Shown in pieces: positions 8,247 through 17,989 of a DNA stretch of 64,000 nucleotides. Origin of the DNA: Bacillus sp. 03113 (GTDB lineage Bacteria; Bacillota; Bacilli; Bacillales; Cytobacillaceae); the NCBI RefSeq assembly GCF_006546985.1, contig NZ_VATK01000004.1, positions 180,463 to 244,462 on the forward strand, read 5' to 3'. Each line of letters opens with the position of its first letter. Position 1 is the first letter of the stretch. The position numbers and the translations under genes are program-made. Under the pieces are notes generated by a model, which saw only the letters and a program-made list of their open reading frames with translations, had not been told where the DNA came from and ran no database searches.

Positions 8247-8957
8247 TTAAAGCTGACGAAGCTCTTGCATAATTTCTGTTTTAGATTTTGTTTTTTCGTC
8301 AATTTCTTTTACAACTCGTGCAGGAGTACCCGCAACAAGTGTATTAGGAGGAACATCTTCTAATACTACAGCTCCTGCAGCTACAACAGACCCTTTTCCA
8401 ACTGTTACTCCTTCAACAACAACAGCATTCGCACCTACTAATACATCGTCTTCAATAATAACTGGCTTTGCGGAAGGTGGCTCAATAACTCCAGCTAACA
8501 CAGCTCCTGCACCGATATGACAATTTTTCCCTACTGTTGCTCTTCCACCCATTACAACACCCATATCGATCATCGTACCTTCACCGATAGAAGCTCCAAT
8601 ATTAATTATTGCACCCATCATAATGACTGCATTATCTCCAATTTCTACTTGATCTCGAATAATAGCACCAGGCTCAATTCGAGCTTTATATTTCTTCATA
8701 TCAACTAGTGGAATTGCAGAATTTCTGCGGTCATTCTCAATTACAAATTCTTCAATTTTCTCTTTATTTCCTTCTAATGCAGTGTTAATTTCATCCCATT
8801 CCCCAAACACAACACCTGAATTTCCATTGATAAATGTTTTGGAGCTTGCTCCAAAATCGATTCCTTCTAAATCACCTTTAATATACACCTTTACTGGTGT
8901 TGATTTTTTACTGTTTTGAATAAAAGAAATAATCTCATGTGCATCCATCATTTTCAT
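8247..8957 (-). CDS. dapH: Tetrahydrodipicolinate N-acetyltransferase
   Basis: A 236-residue acetyltransferase that acetylates tetrahydrodipicolinate with acetyl-CoA in lysine/mDAP synthesis. The N-terminal part (1-90) is the DapH-specific domain and residues 90-215 show the hexapeptide repeats of a left-handed beta-helix ([26 protein letters not shown] and others). The sequence tracks B. subtilis DapH (YkuQ). I chose the ATG at 8957 because GGAGG lies eight bases upstream and the protein then begins MKMMDA as in the orthologue; an in-frame ATG at 9020 is rejected. ykuR, encoding the matching deacetylase, is next downstream. Confidence 0.95.
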   Translation of the reverse strand: MKMMDAHEIISFIQNSKKSTPVKVYIKGDLEGIDFGASSKTFINGNSGVVFGEWDEINTALEGNKEKIEEFVIENDRRNSAIPLVDMKKYKARIEPGAIIRDQVEIGDNAVIMMGAIINIGASIGEGTMIDMGVVMGGRATVGKNCHIGAGAVLAGVIEPPSAKPVIIEDDVLVGANAVVVEGVTVGKGSVVAAGAVVLEDVPPNTLVAGTPARVVKEIDEKTKSKTEIMQELRQL

Positions 8958-9030
8958 GATTAAAACCTCCAATATGTATATGCTAGACAATACTTTATCA
9001 AACAACCGGATGTAAGACAAGGAAAATTAT

Positions 9031-9195
9031 AAGAAAAGCGCAGGCGCCCTTGCTTATCGACGTAAAGTGCTGGACTGAATCGAGTGAGATATAGGAGAGT
9101 CAAAGGACGTTAGTCATTCGTTCTCGACTTATCGTAGACGAGATGAGGGAAGCAATTCTAGTCGATAGGGCGCTAAAGCTAGACACCGGTCGGAG
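9031..9195. repeat. Repeat A4
   Basis: Starts AAGAAAAGCGCAGGCGCCC and ends GGCGCTAAAGCTAGACACCGGTCGGA; this end is shared with A7 and A8. GCTTATCGAC near the start is complementary to GTCGATAGG near the end. It lies between dapH and the 3' end of ykuM. Confidence 0.7.
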
Positions 9196-9220
9196 TTTCG
9201 AAAACTATACTTATTATCCA

Positions 9221-10105
9221 TCAAGTCTGATTTTCTTTTATATGGTCTTTTACAATATCAACAAATGCTTGTACTTGTTTTAACTGAAATGACGATTCAT
9301 AACCAAGCAGCCATGTATCCCTTTTAATAGGCTGCCCGTTATCATCTAGTAGAGGAATTTTATAAATAGGCTGCTCTGTTTGGTGCAAAGTAATTGATGG
9401 AAGAATGGCATATCCAATCCCATTCAGCGCCATTTGCTTACATGTTTCAATTTGGTCTACAGCAACAGTTCTTTTTGTCGCAGTTTGAAATTCTCGATGC
9501 CACCAATCTTGAATTAATTGATAGTAATTAGAATCACTTTTAAACTGAATAAATGGCCGCTTTGTTTCGAGTATTTGTTCAAGTCGATTAATTTCAGTAT
9601 CAACTAAATATAAAGGATCTTCAAATAAATGTAGTTTAACCCCATTCCAATCTGGAGTTCCTCGAATAATTCCAATATGGACGTGATCCTCATAAACAGA
9701 CTTCAACATTTCACTGCTCCAGCCTGTATTCAGGGAAATTTTCACATGAGGATAGCGTTGAACATACTTTTTTAATACTTTAGGTAGCCAATTTTGGCCA
9801 ACAATAGAAGCTACAGCAATTTTTAATGTACCATGCACTTCCGTATTAAATGCATGAATCGATTCTTTAACCTTTTCTTCTTTCACAATGACTTCTTCAG
9901 CAAACTGGATAACCTGTTCCCCAGCAGGTGTAAGGGACAAGCCCTTTTGTGAACGAATAAAAAGCTTTGTTCCCCATTCTTTCTCGATATTTTGAAGCCT
10001 TTGCGACAAAGCAGGCTGAGAAACAAAAAGTCTCTCAGCAGCCTTTCTCATATTCATTTCCTGTGCTAGTACATAGAGAAGCTGCAATTCTGAAATAGCT
10101 GACAT
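9221..10105 (-). CDS. ykuM: LysR-type transcriptional regulator YkuM
   Basis: A 294-residue LysR-family DNA-binding regulator. Residues 1-60 form the winged helix-turn-helix (RKAAERLFVSQPALSQRLQNIEKEWGTKL is split here only by length: the core is SQPALSQRLQ), followed by a linker helix and a periplasmic-binding-like effector domain (about 92-290). It resembles B. subtilis YkuM over its length; staphylococcal CcpE, a citrate-responsive regulator, is a related family member, but the effector here is unknown. It is transcribed singly between dapH and cbpB. No operator was identified. Confidence 0.88.
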   Translation of the reverse strand: MSAISELQLLYVLAQEMNMRKAAERLFVSQPALSQRLQNIEKEWGTKLFIRSQKGLSLTPAGEQVIQFAEEVIVKEEKVKESIHAFNTEVHGTLKIAVASIVGQNWLPKVLKKYVQRYPHVKISLNTGWSSEMLKSVYEDHVHIGIIRGTPDWNGVKLHLFEDPLYLVDTEINRLEQILETKRPFIQFKSDSNYYQLIQDWWHREFQTATKRTVAVDQIETCKQMALNGIGYAILPSITLHQTEQPIYKIPLLDDNGQPIKRDTWLLGYESSFQLKQVQAFVDIVKDHIKENQT

Positions 10106-10241
10106 TCATTCATCTCTCCCATAATCTGCTTATAGCCATTGTATGTTTTTTAGAAGCACTAGTCATACCAATTTGTTAACAATAAAGCCTAGCAATGTAT
10201 TTAATGCCACTATTCTTTTCATATAGCTTATCGCAAAAAAC

Positions 10242-10263
10242 AGAGTCCCTGTAAAGAGACTCT
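10242..10263 (-). terminator. cbpB terminator
   Basis: On the minus strand AGAGTCTC...GGGACTCT followed by GTTTTTTG; the stem overlaps the stop codon. Confidence 0.75.
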
Positions 10264-10718
10264 TAATTGTTTTTATTTTTTCTTAAATTATTTAATTGAC
10301 TGCTAAGCTGACTTAAAACGGAACGCCTTGTTAATATACCTTCAAAAAATCCATCTTTATTTTCAATACATAAAAACGGATGATCAACTAATAAACCAAT
10401 AAATTGTTTTGCAGGTGAATCCACCTTTAATCTTGGGATATTTATGTTCATTACTTCTTCTACCCGCTTTTTTTCTAGCTTTTCAAATTCAATTCGTTCT
10501 ATTCCAAGAATTGCATCCATAATGATGGGTGTACTAACTAATCCTTGAAGCTTATATTGCGGGTCTAGTACTGGTATGGCTGAATATCCGCTTTTCGTCA
10601 ACAATAAAAGTGCATGCTCCAAACTGTTTCCTATTTGCACGTGGGCAACATGCTCAGACGAAATTAATAAATCACCAATGTTATTTTCTAAAAATTCTCC
10701 GCTGTGAAGATAGATCAT
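10263..10718 (-). CDS. cbpB: CBS-domain c-di-AMP sensor CbpB/DarB
   Basis: A 151-residue cytoplasmic protein made of two CBS motifs (about residues 15-75 and 85-145). It matches B. subtilis YkuL (DarB/CbpB), which binds c-di-AMP and, when free of it, binds Rel and pyruvate carboxylase. Visible family features are SGYSAIPVLDP in CBS1 and the TRRSVL end of CBS2. The ATG lies behind GAGGAG. It is transcribed singly. With KtrC and KtrD encoded in the same window, three c-di-AMP-linked proteins are near each other, though in separate transcription units. Confidence 0.9.
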   Translation of the reverse strand: MIYLHSGEFLENNIGDLLISSEHVAHVQIGNSLEHALLLLTKSGYSAIPVLDPQYKLQGLVSTPIIMDAILGIERIEFEKLEKKRVEEVMNINIPRLKVDSPAKQFIGLLVDHPFLCIENKDGFFEGILTRRSVLSQLSSQLNNLRKNKNN

Positions 10719-10794
10719 AGCCGAAAACTCCTCAAAGGTTATTTGTACCTTGCTATCTTATCATAGTTTTTGGAAATACGCTCCTAATAACACA

Positions 10795-10975
10795 GAAAAG
10801 CGAAAGCGCTTATTTTTCACAAGGGCTAGGCGCTGGCCGATTAAGGGCGCCACGTCCTGTGGCAACATCGGCACTAGTACATCCTGTACGTCGGAGCTGG
10901 ACATGTAAGAAAAGCGGAAGCGCATTAATTAAAACGCCGTCTTGTAGCGACGTCGGAGCTAGGCACCTGTCTACT
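10795..10975. repeat. Repeat A5, compound
   Basis: Starts AGAAAAGCGAAAGCGC and contains TTTTTCACAAGGGCTAGGCGCTGG, the hairpins GCCAC-GTCCT-GTGGC (10849-10863) and GTAC-ATCCT-GTAC (10877-10889), and a second AAGAAAAGCGGAAGCGC. The middle reappears inverted at 26608-26695. It occupies most of the 314-bp gap between cbpB and ykuJ. Confidence 0.8.
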
Positions 10976-11001
10976 TTAACATACTTTATTCTCTTTTAAA
11001 A

Positions 11002-11030
11002 AATAAAAGGAGCCAGCTGCTCCTTTTATT
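11002..11030 (-). terminator. ykuJ terminator
   Basis: AATAAAAGGAGC / GCTCCTTTTATT arms, 5-base loop, A- and T-rich on both sides, directly past the ykuJ stop. Confidence 0.8.
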
Positions 11031-11032
11031 TA

Positions 11033-11269
11033 TTATTGAAGTAAATCAAAAATTTCAATTGTAATCATATCAACATTATCAAATTGATATCTTTTTGGCT
11101 TTTCTTTTTCATTATACACTTCTAACTCAAATGTTTCTGTTTTTGGATGATATGTAACCTGACATTTTCTTTCTCCATTTACCTCAAAAAAACGCTGAGT
11201 TGGCTCTCCACCAATCGATTGTTCTTGTAGATTTTTTAAACGTGTTAATATACCTTGAAGCTGTGACAT
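11033..11269 (-). CDS. ykuJ: Conserved protein YkuJ
   Basis: A 78-residue cytoplasmic protein of unknown function; B. subtilis YkuJ has the same length and pattern (start MSQL, the RFFEVNGE segment, and the C-terminal FDN-DM-IEIF-LLQ). The ATG at 11269 has GGAGAGGG just upstream, whereas the in-frame ATG at 11314 has no such site. In B. subtilis it is followed by ykuK; here no ykuK is found next to it. It stands alone with its own terminator. Confidence 0.88.
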   Translation of the reverse strand: MSQLQGILTRLKNLQEQSIGGEPTQRFFEVNGERKCQVTYHPKTETFELEVYNEKEKPKRYQFDNVDMITIEIFDLLQ

Positions 11270-11517
11270 GCTCCCTCTCCTTTCAACCAAAACCGTTGTT
11301 TTTATCTTTCTCATTCAGCATGTTTCTATCCGTAAGTTTATAGAAAACTAATTTCAATTGTTAGACATGCATACTTACAGAATAATGAATGTTGAACATT
11401 TGTACAAGGAAATCTTACTTTTATCTTTCCTTTATTACAAATGAAACTCAATTTTTTATTTTAATATTATCCAGTATTAATCGCTGGAAACTCCCACTTA
11501 AGAAAATTTCACTTTAT

Positions 11518-12732
11518 TTAAAGCAATTCCTCATGTTCATATAAAAAGCTATAAGTTAAATCAATAAATAAATAATGATCATTGCTTAGTGGATACGAGA
11601 AGGTTCTAACCGATTCACCTGTTTCAATATCGCTGTATAAGTCTGATAGAATTCCTTTTTTTTCATTCCTCATCTTGATAATATTTTCTAAAAAATAAGG
11701 TCTCCAGCTCCAATTTTTCTGAACGTAATCCTGCTGTAAAACCCATTGATTATCAGCCTTAAAAAGATTAGCAGACCTTTGAAACCCATCCTCATCACAT
11801 ACATACATTCTAAAGGCAATTCCATCCATTTCATTTCCTAATGTCTTAAGTAAATCTTCATATGCATTATATTTCCTATGCTTCATTAAAAACTCTTGCA
11901 GCTTTGTATTAAACGTCTCTGTAATTCGGAATAAAGCCTCAAGCTTTTTCTTTTCATATGAAATAAACTCATGACATTCATTTTTTAATTTTTCCTTTAA
12001 TATATCCTTGTCTACAAAACAATCACTTGGCTTCTGAAGATAAAAACCTTGGTAATATCTTCCTCCATTCTTCCAAGCAAACTGAAGTTGAAATACCATC
12101 TCGATATTCTCAAATAACAAAGTAGCCCCAATTTTTCTTGCTAAAACGGACAATGAAAACAAAATATCCTGATAGGATGGTGCAGTTGTTGTTGAGCGCA
12201 AGGCTAACAAATCGATTTTTAAAATATTTGGTTCAAGCTGCCCGATTCGATCCAAATGACTACTATCATTCCCCATTTTGTCAATGGCAAGCTTAATTCC
12301 ATACGTACGGTAATAAGCTAATAAATGATCTAAATGATCTGGCTGGCCTTTATAATTCCGTTCAGTAATTTCCAATACGATTCGGTCTAAGTTGATCCCT
12401 TTTTCTTGATATTGAAGAAGTAGTTGCAGAAATTCCTCTCCATCATCAACCATTAATAAATCCGCATCTCTATTTATAAACAAAAGGATATCTTTATCTA
12501 AGGTTAATGCTTGATCCAGTGCTTTAATTAATACGGTATTATCAACATCAATTCTATATTCATCCGGTATACTTTCATCCAAAAAAAATGGACCTAAGCT
12601 TTCTATACCTTCCTTGCTTCGATATCTACCAAGTATTTCATATCCGATAACACGATGTTCATCGGCACTGAATATCGGTTGAAAAAAAGGGATAACATTT
12701 TCTAAATCTGTTATGATATCCAATGCGTCCAT
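11518..12732 (-). CDS. ykuI: EAL-domain c-di-GMP-binding protein YkuI
   Basis: A 404-residue protein with an N-terminal EAL domain (about 10-250) and a C-terminal PAS-like YkuI_C domain (about 265-400). The signature is YEILGR rather than the canonical EALLR-type loop, as in B. subtilis YkuI, which binds c-di-GMP but shows no detectable phosphodiesterase activity. Other EAL landmarks remain, including VLEITE and the LKIDL strand. The start at 12732 has GGAGG 11 bases upstream and gives the same N-terminus as the orthologue; longer in-frame starts at 12750 and 12876 would put the ribosome site inside the gene. Likely a c-di-GMP receptor. Confidence 0.9.
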   Translation of the reverse strand: MDALDIITDLENVIPFFQPIFSADEHRVIGYEILGRYRSKEGIESLGPFFLDESIPDEYRIDVDNTVLIKALDQALTLDKDILLFINRDADLLMVDDGEEFLQLLLQYQEKGINLDRIVLEITERNYKGQPDHLDHLLAYYRTYGIKLAIDKMGNDSSHLDRIGQLEPNILKIDLLALRSTTTAPSYQDILFSLSVLARKIGATLLFENIEMVFQLQFAWKNGGRYYQGFYLQKPSDCFVDKDILKEKLKNECHEFISYEKKKLEALFRITETFNTKLQEFLMKHRKYNAYEDLLKTLGNEMDGIAFRMYVCDEDGFQRSANLFKADNQWVLQQDYVQKNWSWRPYFLENIIKMRNEKKGILSDLYSDIETGESVRTFSYPLSNDHYLFIDLTYSFLYEHEELL

Positions 12733-12947
12733 AAAATTCTTTTCCTCCATCTTTCCAAATAATGAATAATTATACCATACATTTAACGCATTGATTAAAC
12801 AATAGCGTTGTACATAAAGGCATGTTGATTTATTCAATTTCACAATACTTCCAAAACTAACCGCATCTGGGATCATTCAAACTACATATAAAAGAGATGA
12901 AAAACATAATCTATTTATTAAAGACGGTATGAAAGAAGGTTTAAGCC

Positions 12948-13730
12948 TTGAGAAAATACTTTGTTTTCTTAACCTTATTACCGCTCTTTGGATGTAGTCA
13001 CGAACATCATTTTAACACAATTTCGCCTTTGCCTGCTCATGAAACATTGAATAACAACAAAAAGACACATATTCAGCAGCAAATGATCATCCATACCCCC
13101 CATGTACAGACAGAAAAGACGTTGCCGAGAAAAATTATTTTGGATGCTCCACTTATAAAACAAAATCCGGAGCTTAAATATGGATGTGAAGTCACGAGCA
13201 TTGCTATGATGCTTCAATATGCTGGGACACCTATTAGCAAAATTGATCTGTATAAAAGGATAAAGAAAGACCCCGACCCTATAATCAAATCGGGGAAGGA
13301 TATAATTCAATGGGGGGATCCAAACGAAGGATTTGTGGGGGATATGACAGGTAAAAAAGCTGGATATGCTGTTTTTGATAAACCAATTGAAAACTTAGTC
13401 AATTTTTATCTTCCAAACTGTGCAGTGAATTTATCAAATCAGCCCTTTACGGTATTGGAGGATCATTTATTAGATGGATATCCCATTGTCGTTTGGACAA
13501 CAGGTGATTATCGTTTGCCAGATCGGTGGGAAGCATGGAAGCATCATAATCAAACCATATCTACTCCACTTGATCTTCATGCCGTTTTATTAGTTGGATT
13601 TGATCAGAATTATGTGTATATAAATGATCCTTTATCTGGAAGAAAGCAAGTAAAAGTAAACAAAACCCAATTTATTTCCTCGTGGATAGCACTAAAATCT
13701 AGAGCGATAAGTTATCAAAAATATGAATGA
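12948..13730 (+). CDS. C39-like papain-fold lipoprotein
   Basis: A 260-residue exported protein. Residues 1-16 form a lipoprotein signal ending in the lipobox LFGC (Cys16). The mature part has a C39_2-type cysteine-peptidase-like domain: Cys80 in YGCEVTSIAMML, His in LHAVLLVGFD near residue 212 and an acidic/Asn residue in INDPLSG. The start is TTG 12948, preceded by GAAGG at eight bases; a nearby ATG at 12929 is out of frame. The product resembles B. subtilis YvpB-type proteins; its substrate is unknown. It is divergent from ykuI and has its own terminator. Confidence 0.82.
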   Translation: MRKYFVFLTLLPLFGCSHEHHFNTISPLPAHETLNNNKKTHIQQQMIIHTPHVQTEKTLPRKIILDAPLIKQNPELKYGCEVTSIAMMLQYAGTPISKIDLYKRIKKDPDPIIKSGKDIIQWGDPNEGFVGDMTGKKAGYAVFDKPIENLVNFYLPNCAVNLSNQPFTVLEDHLLDGYPIVVWTTGDYRLPDRWEAWKHHNQTISTPLDLHAVLLVGFDQNYVYINDPLSGRKQVKVNKTQFISSWIALKSRAISYQKYE

Positions 13731-13831
13731 TCTGTTGATCATTCATAAGTAGTACTACTCGAATTTGCCAAGCCTCAGCTACTCTTTATTAAGAAATAGG
13801 GTTTATCACAAAAAAGAAACAAAACAACGTT

Positions 13832-13863
13832 GACCTATACAAGTCGCTTCTAACTTATAGGTC
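13832..13863 (+). terminator. Terminator after the C39-like gene
   Basis: GACCTATA with TATAGGTC, 16-base loop, followed by TTCTTTTCATTTTTT. It lies about 100 bases past the stop. Confidence 0.75.
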
Positions 13864-13881
13864 TTCTTTTCATTTTTTGAT

Positions 13882-13911
13882 TTGAAATAAGAGTTTATAG
13901 TTTGATAGTAT
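13882..13911 (+). promoter_or_regulatory. Possible ykuE promoter
   Basis: TTGAAA (13882-13887), 18-base spacer, TAGTAT (13906-13911), just upstream of the GGGGG ribosome site of ykuE. Confidence 0.45.
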
Positions 13912-13940
13912 AAGAGTTATGTTTAACTCAGGGGGAAACT

Positions 13941-14813
13941 ATGAAAAAAATTTCAAGAAAGAAATTCCTTAAGGTTTCTTTAGGATCTATCCTTACAGCT
14001 TTTGGACTAAGCACAATTAGCTACCAATATTCAAGACATATCGAACCAAACCTTTTAGACATTAATCAATTTGAAATTAAAAACAAACGAATCCCAAAAA
14101 GCTTTCATCAATTTAAAATCATCCAATTTAGTGATACTCATTTAGGTTTTCAATATCGCCTTAATCAGCTAAAAGATCTTGTTGACACCATTAATTCATT
14201 AAACCCTGATATAATATTTTTTACAGGAGATTTAATGGACAACCCTAATCGATATGATAATCCACAAGAACTAATCCCCTTTCTTCAAAAGCTAAATGCG
14301 CCTTTCGGTAAATTTGCAGTGTATGGAAATCATGATCATGGTGGATATGGCACTGAAATATACAAATCCATTATCGAAGAAAGTGGCTTTACTCTTCTAT
14401 TAAATGAGGGAAAAGAAATAAAACTAATAGATCAAAGTCATATTTATGTTATCGGTATTGATGATGCGAAGCTTGGAAAACCAGATTTTAGAAAAGCTAC
14501 TTCAAATGTTTCAAAATCAGCCTTTAAGATTTTATTATCCCACGCGCCTGATTTAGCAGATGAAGCAGTTCAATATGGAATCCATCTTCAATTAAGCGGA
14601 CACAGTCATGGGGGACAAATTAAAATTCCTTTTTACGGAGCATTGGTAAAGCCACCATACGCACGGAAATATGTAGAAGGTTTTTATTCAATTAAGAGCA
14701 CAATTCCATTAACCTTATATGTGAATCGTGGTCTCGGAACAACACGATTACCTTTTCGTTTCCTCTCAGTACCAGAATTAACTTTATTCACTTTACTATC
14801 AGAGGATGATTAA
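13941..14813 (+). CDS. ykuE: Metallophosphoesterase YkuE with Tat-like signal
   Basis: A 290-residue calcineurin-like phosphoesterase. Metal motifs are in order: FSDTHLG (near 57), GDLMDN (near 98), GNHDHGG (near 130) and SGHSHGG (near 223). The N-terminus carries a Tat-type signal with a hydrophobic stretch, but the twin-arginine pair is SRKKFLK, i.e. Arg-Lys instead of the Arg-Arg known in B. subtilis YkuE. YkuE is exported by TatAyCy and localised at the wall in B. subtilis. Whether this RK form still uses Tat cannot be told from sequence. The gene is single with its own terminator. Confidence 0.92.
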   Translation: MKKISRKKFLKVSLGSILTAFGLSTISYQYSRHIEPNLLDINQFEIKNKRIPKSFHQFKIIQFSDTHLGFQYRLNQLKDLVDTINSLNPDIIFFTGDLMDNPNRYDNPQELIPFLQKLNAPFGKFAVYGNHDHGGYGTEIYKSIIEESGFTLLLNEGKEIKLIDQSHIYVIGIDDAKLGKPDFRKATSNVSKSAFKILLSHAPDLADEAVQYGIHLQLSGHSHGGQIKIPFYGALVKPPYARKYVEGFYSIKSTIPLTLYVNRGLGTTRLPFRFLSVPELTLFTLLSEDD

Positions 14814-14844
14814 AGGATGCCCATAATCATAATGAGCATCCTTT
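14813..14844 (+). terminator. ykuE terminator
   Basis: AAGGATGC / GCATCCTT, followed by TTTATATTT; it also serves the convergent MMPL gene poorly. Confidence 0.8.
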
Positions 14845-14860
14845 TATATTTCGTTATGAT

Positions 14861-17800
14861 TTATTTTTGTATAAAAAACGGCCACCAGTTTGCTCTTCCA
14901 AATAGCTTTGCAACCACAGGCACAAACAATGGCAAGATAATAAATGCATAAAACAATAGACCCGCAAGAACAAGTGTTGAAATTTGTAGTAGAGATAGCA
15001 CACCAGATGGCAGCATTGCCGCAAAAGTACCTGAAAGAATAATTACGGCTGAAATAATGACTGTTCCCATATTTCGCATAGAAAGCATTAATGCTTTTTC
15101 AATTTTCATATCTTTATATTCATTAAAACGATCCATTAGAAAAATGGAATAGTCTACACCTAAAGCCATCAAGATGACAAATCCAAAAAATGGTACAGAC
15201 CAATTAAGTCCGGGATATCCAAGAATATTTACAAAAATAAGCTCGGTAATAGACAACGAAGAAAAATAAGTAATGATCAATGAAACAATTAAATAGATTG
15301 GCATAATAAGAGATTTTAATAATAAGACAAGGATGACGCCTATTCCAACGAGCATTAACAAAACTGTTCTTGAATAATCCGCATCGGAAATATTCTTTAA
15401 ATCATGATTAATGCTTGTAACGCCTGTTACACCAATTTCAGCCTTCTCTAATTTTGTACCTTTCACAGCTCTATTAACAGCTTCCTTAAGATCAGCAACC
15501 TTCGTTAAAGCCTCATTTGAATATGGATTTACTTTTAATATAACATCCATGGTTGTTACTTTTCCGTCCTCAGACATATACGTATTAAAGACTTGAGAAA
15601 AATCTTGACTGGACACTACATCGTCAGGAATATAAAAGCCACTTAACTCACTATCCTTAATACTTGAGAGTTTTTCTAAATAATCCGTAGCAGAGGTTAA
15701 TCCATTTCCGATTTGATTGAGCCCTGTTGAGCTGTCATTTAGACCTGTTTGTAATTGGTCAAGTTGACTTACTAGTTCACTAAATCCATTTTGAAGCTGA
15801 GTCTGACCTCCAGCTATTCCATCTAGACCATGCTCTATCTTTGGAACCTCAGAAATAATTTTCCCTTGCCCTTGACCAGCAGCATCAACCCCTTTTTCAA
15901 GCTGATCTACTGCATTTATAAATTGATCAAACCCTGCTGTCAGTTGTAATTGTCCTAATGTTATTTCATTCATGCTTTTATTTGCAACAGCTATATTTTG
16001 TGACAATAAAGCAAAATTTTGATTTAAATTTTTCAAACCTACAGTTATGGATGGGAAAGATTGATTGACGCCTGCAATAGTTTGTTTGATTATTCCAAAA
16101 TCAGGGTCGCTTTCGATTCCAGGGTACTTCCCATTAGATTCAATATTTTGTAATGGTTTATCTAGATTTTTTACATTTGACTGGAGTTCATTTAATCCAT
16201 TTTCTACTTTTTGATAGTTTTGATAAAGCTCATTCATTCCGTCAGCCGCTTTATGATAGCCATTTGACAGCTGCTGCTGCCCAGCACTTAATTGACCAGC
16301 GCTTATCTTTGCTTCATTAAGTCCAGATTTTAATTGTCCTAAACCGACAGTTCCTTGTTTTAAGCCTGTTTCAATTTGAATTAATCCATTTTTAAGATCG
16401 GTAACTCCCGATTTTAATTGATTCGTCCCATTTACAAGCTCAGACACGCTGGATACAGCTTGGTTCATCTGCGGCTTTGAGGAATTGATTGAATTCGCAG
16501 CGCTGCTTAAACCATTCTTAATTGTAGTTATTCCGTTATTCCCTTCTGTTAATCCATCCTTAAGCTGATTCGCTTGATTATTGACGTAAAAATCTTTTAT
16601 TTGATCTCCAACTGGTCGAGTTGCACTTCGAACTTTTTCTATGTCATCAACATTTTCAATTTCTCTTGTAATCTTTTCAACTAAATTTAAATACTCACTA
16701 TTTTTCATATTTTCATCATTTTCTATGACTACTTTCGCTGGCAGCGCTTCTCCCGGCCCAAAGTTATCGGCAATAATATTAAACCCTTTAACCGAATTAT
16801 AGTTTTCACCAATTTCATCTAATGAATTAAAGGACAGACTCCCATCGTACTTTATTAACAATGGTGTAACAATGATCCCAATAATTATAAGTGTAACGAT
16901 AGGGCGACTAAGCGATAACTTCCCAGCTAGTCCCCAAAGCTTACTTTGAGAATGAGAAATTTCTCCTTTTACAGGCCAAAAGAGCTTTTTCCCTAGTACC
17001 GCCATAAAAAACGGAACAATGGTCATAAGGGCAATCAATAATACTGCAACCCCAATAGCGACACCTACAGCTGATTGATAGAGTTTAAAAGTAGCAAAGC
17101 CAATAGATATAAATCCAGCTAATACAGCTAGTCCGCTAAACAATACTGTTTTCCCAGCTGTTTTGTATGTTTCAATAATGGCTGATATAATATTTTCCTC
17201 ACTTGAAAGCTCTTCTTTAAAACGAGTCAAAAGTAGAATACAGTAATCTGTTCCTACTCCAAAAAGGATGACCACTAAAAAAATTTGTGTAAAATTTGAT
17301 AATGGGAAGTTTAATCGATCCACTAAAAAAGCAACAATCGCTTGGCTTGTGACATACGTTAATCCCACTGTAATCAGTGGAACAAATGGGGCAACAAACG
17401 ATCTAAATACGAGAATCAAAACGACTAAAATAAACACAAGCGTAATCAACTCTGTTTTTTTCAATCCATTTTGAGAGCTAATGATAACATCTTCACTAAT
17501 GAAATTATTCCCTGTCATATAGGTTTTTACACCATCTGTTTTAATAGCATCTTCTAGTTTATCCCGAACTTCTTTTACTTCTCTTCCTTTAAAGCTAACA
17601 TCGAGCAAACCAAGTATCGTTTGCCTATTTTCGCTATACAACTGATCCTTTAAGTCCGGATTATTAAATTGATTCGTTATTTCATTAATCCCCAGTTCAC
17701 TTCGTTTTTGTGAAAGAGTTTCAAATGTTTTTTCCACTTCTGCAATTTGGGCATTAGTAAATCCCTTTTTTTCATGAAAAACTAAAACTACTGTATTGCT

Positions 17801-17989
17801 ATTTTCATTTTTAGGATTGTGTTCTTCGATGATTTTACTTCCTATTGTAGAAGGATAGCCATCTGGAACCTTTATCTGCCCTTTCTCTCTTACTAAATTC
17901 TCCATGTTCGGGGCAAAAAGAACGAGAACGGTCACACATATGATCCAAGCTAAAAGGACTAACCAGCGAAATCGAATAATTTGACTCAT
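14861..17989 (-). CDS. MMPL/RND-family membrane transporter with large repeat insert
   Basis: A 1042-residue membrane protein. It has TM1, an external loop, a five-TM block with GTDYCILLLTRFKEE (near residue 245), a second external region (about 395-840) and a second TM block with ALGVDYSIFLMDRFNEY (near 945). This two-half layout is that of MMPL/RND exporters such as B. subtilis YdgH. The second external region is unusually long and made of degenerate LxxGxxxLxxG repeats with many Gln, Asn, Ser and Gly, as seen in YhgE/Pip-like proteins, and is probably helical. Its start overlaps the marR stop by 4 bases (ATGA). The cargo is unknown; lipids, surfactant-like molecules or drugs are options. 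Confidence 0.88.
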   Translation of the reverse strand: MSQIIRFRWLVLLAWIICVTVLVLFAPNMENLVREKGQIKVPDGYPSTIGSKIIEEHNPKNENSNTVVLVFHEKKGFTNAQIAEVEKTFETLSQKRSELGINEITNQFNNPDLKDQLYSENRQTILGLLDVSFKGREVKEVRDKLEDAIKTDGVKTYMTGNNFISEDVIISSQNGLKKTELITLVFILVVLILVFRSFVAPFVPLITVGLTYVTSQAIVAFLVDRLNFPLSNFTQIFLVVILFGVGTDYCILLLTRFKEELSSEENIISAIIETYKTAGKTVLFSGLAVLAGFISIGFATFKLYQSAVGVAIGVAVLLIALMTIVPFFMAVLGKKLFWPVKGEISHSQSKLWGLAGKLSLSRPIVTLIIIGIIVTPLLIKYDGSLSFNSLDEIGENYNSVKGFNIIADNFGPGEALPAKVVIENDENMKNSEYLNLVEKITREIENVDDIEKVRSATRPVGDQIKDFYVNNQANQLKDGLTEGNNGITTIKNGLSSAANSINSSKPQMNQAVSSVSELVNGTNQLKSGVTDLKNGLIQIETGLKQGTVGLGQLKSGLNEAKISAGQLSAGQQQLSNGYHKAADGMNELYQNYQKVENGLNELQSNVKNLDKPLQNIESNGKYPGIESDPDFGIIKQTIAGVNQSFPSITVGLKNLNQNFALLSQNIAVANKSMNEITLGQLQLTAGFDQFINAVDQLEKGVDAAGQGQGKIISEVPKIEHGLDGIAGGQTQLQNGFSELVSQLDQLQTGLNDSSTGLNQIGNGLTSATDYLEKLSSIKDSELSGFYIPDDVVSSQDFSQVFNTYMSEDGKVTTMDVILKVNPYSNEALTKVADLKEAVNRAVKGTKLEKAEIGVTGVTSINHDLKNISDADYSRTVLLMLVGIGVILVLLLKSLIMPIYLIVSLIITYFSSLSITELIFVNILGYPGLNWSVPFFGFVILMALGVDYSIFLMDRFNEYKDMKIEKALMLSMRNMGTVIISAVIILSGTFAAMLPSGVLSLLQISTLVLAGLLFYAFIILPLFVPVVAKLFGRANWWPFFIQK

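Noticed and set aside
12978..13310. 110-codon open frame on the minus strand
   Set aside because: Lies opposite the C39-like gene, has no ribosome site and no recognisable motif.
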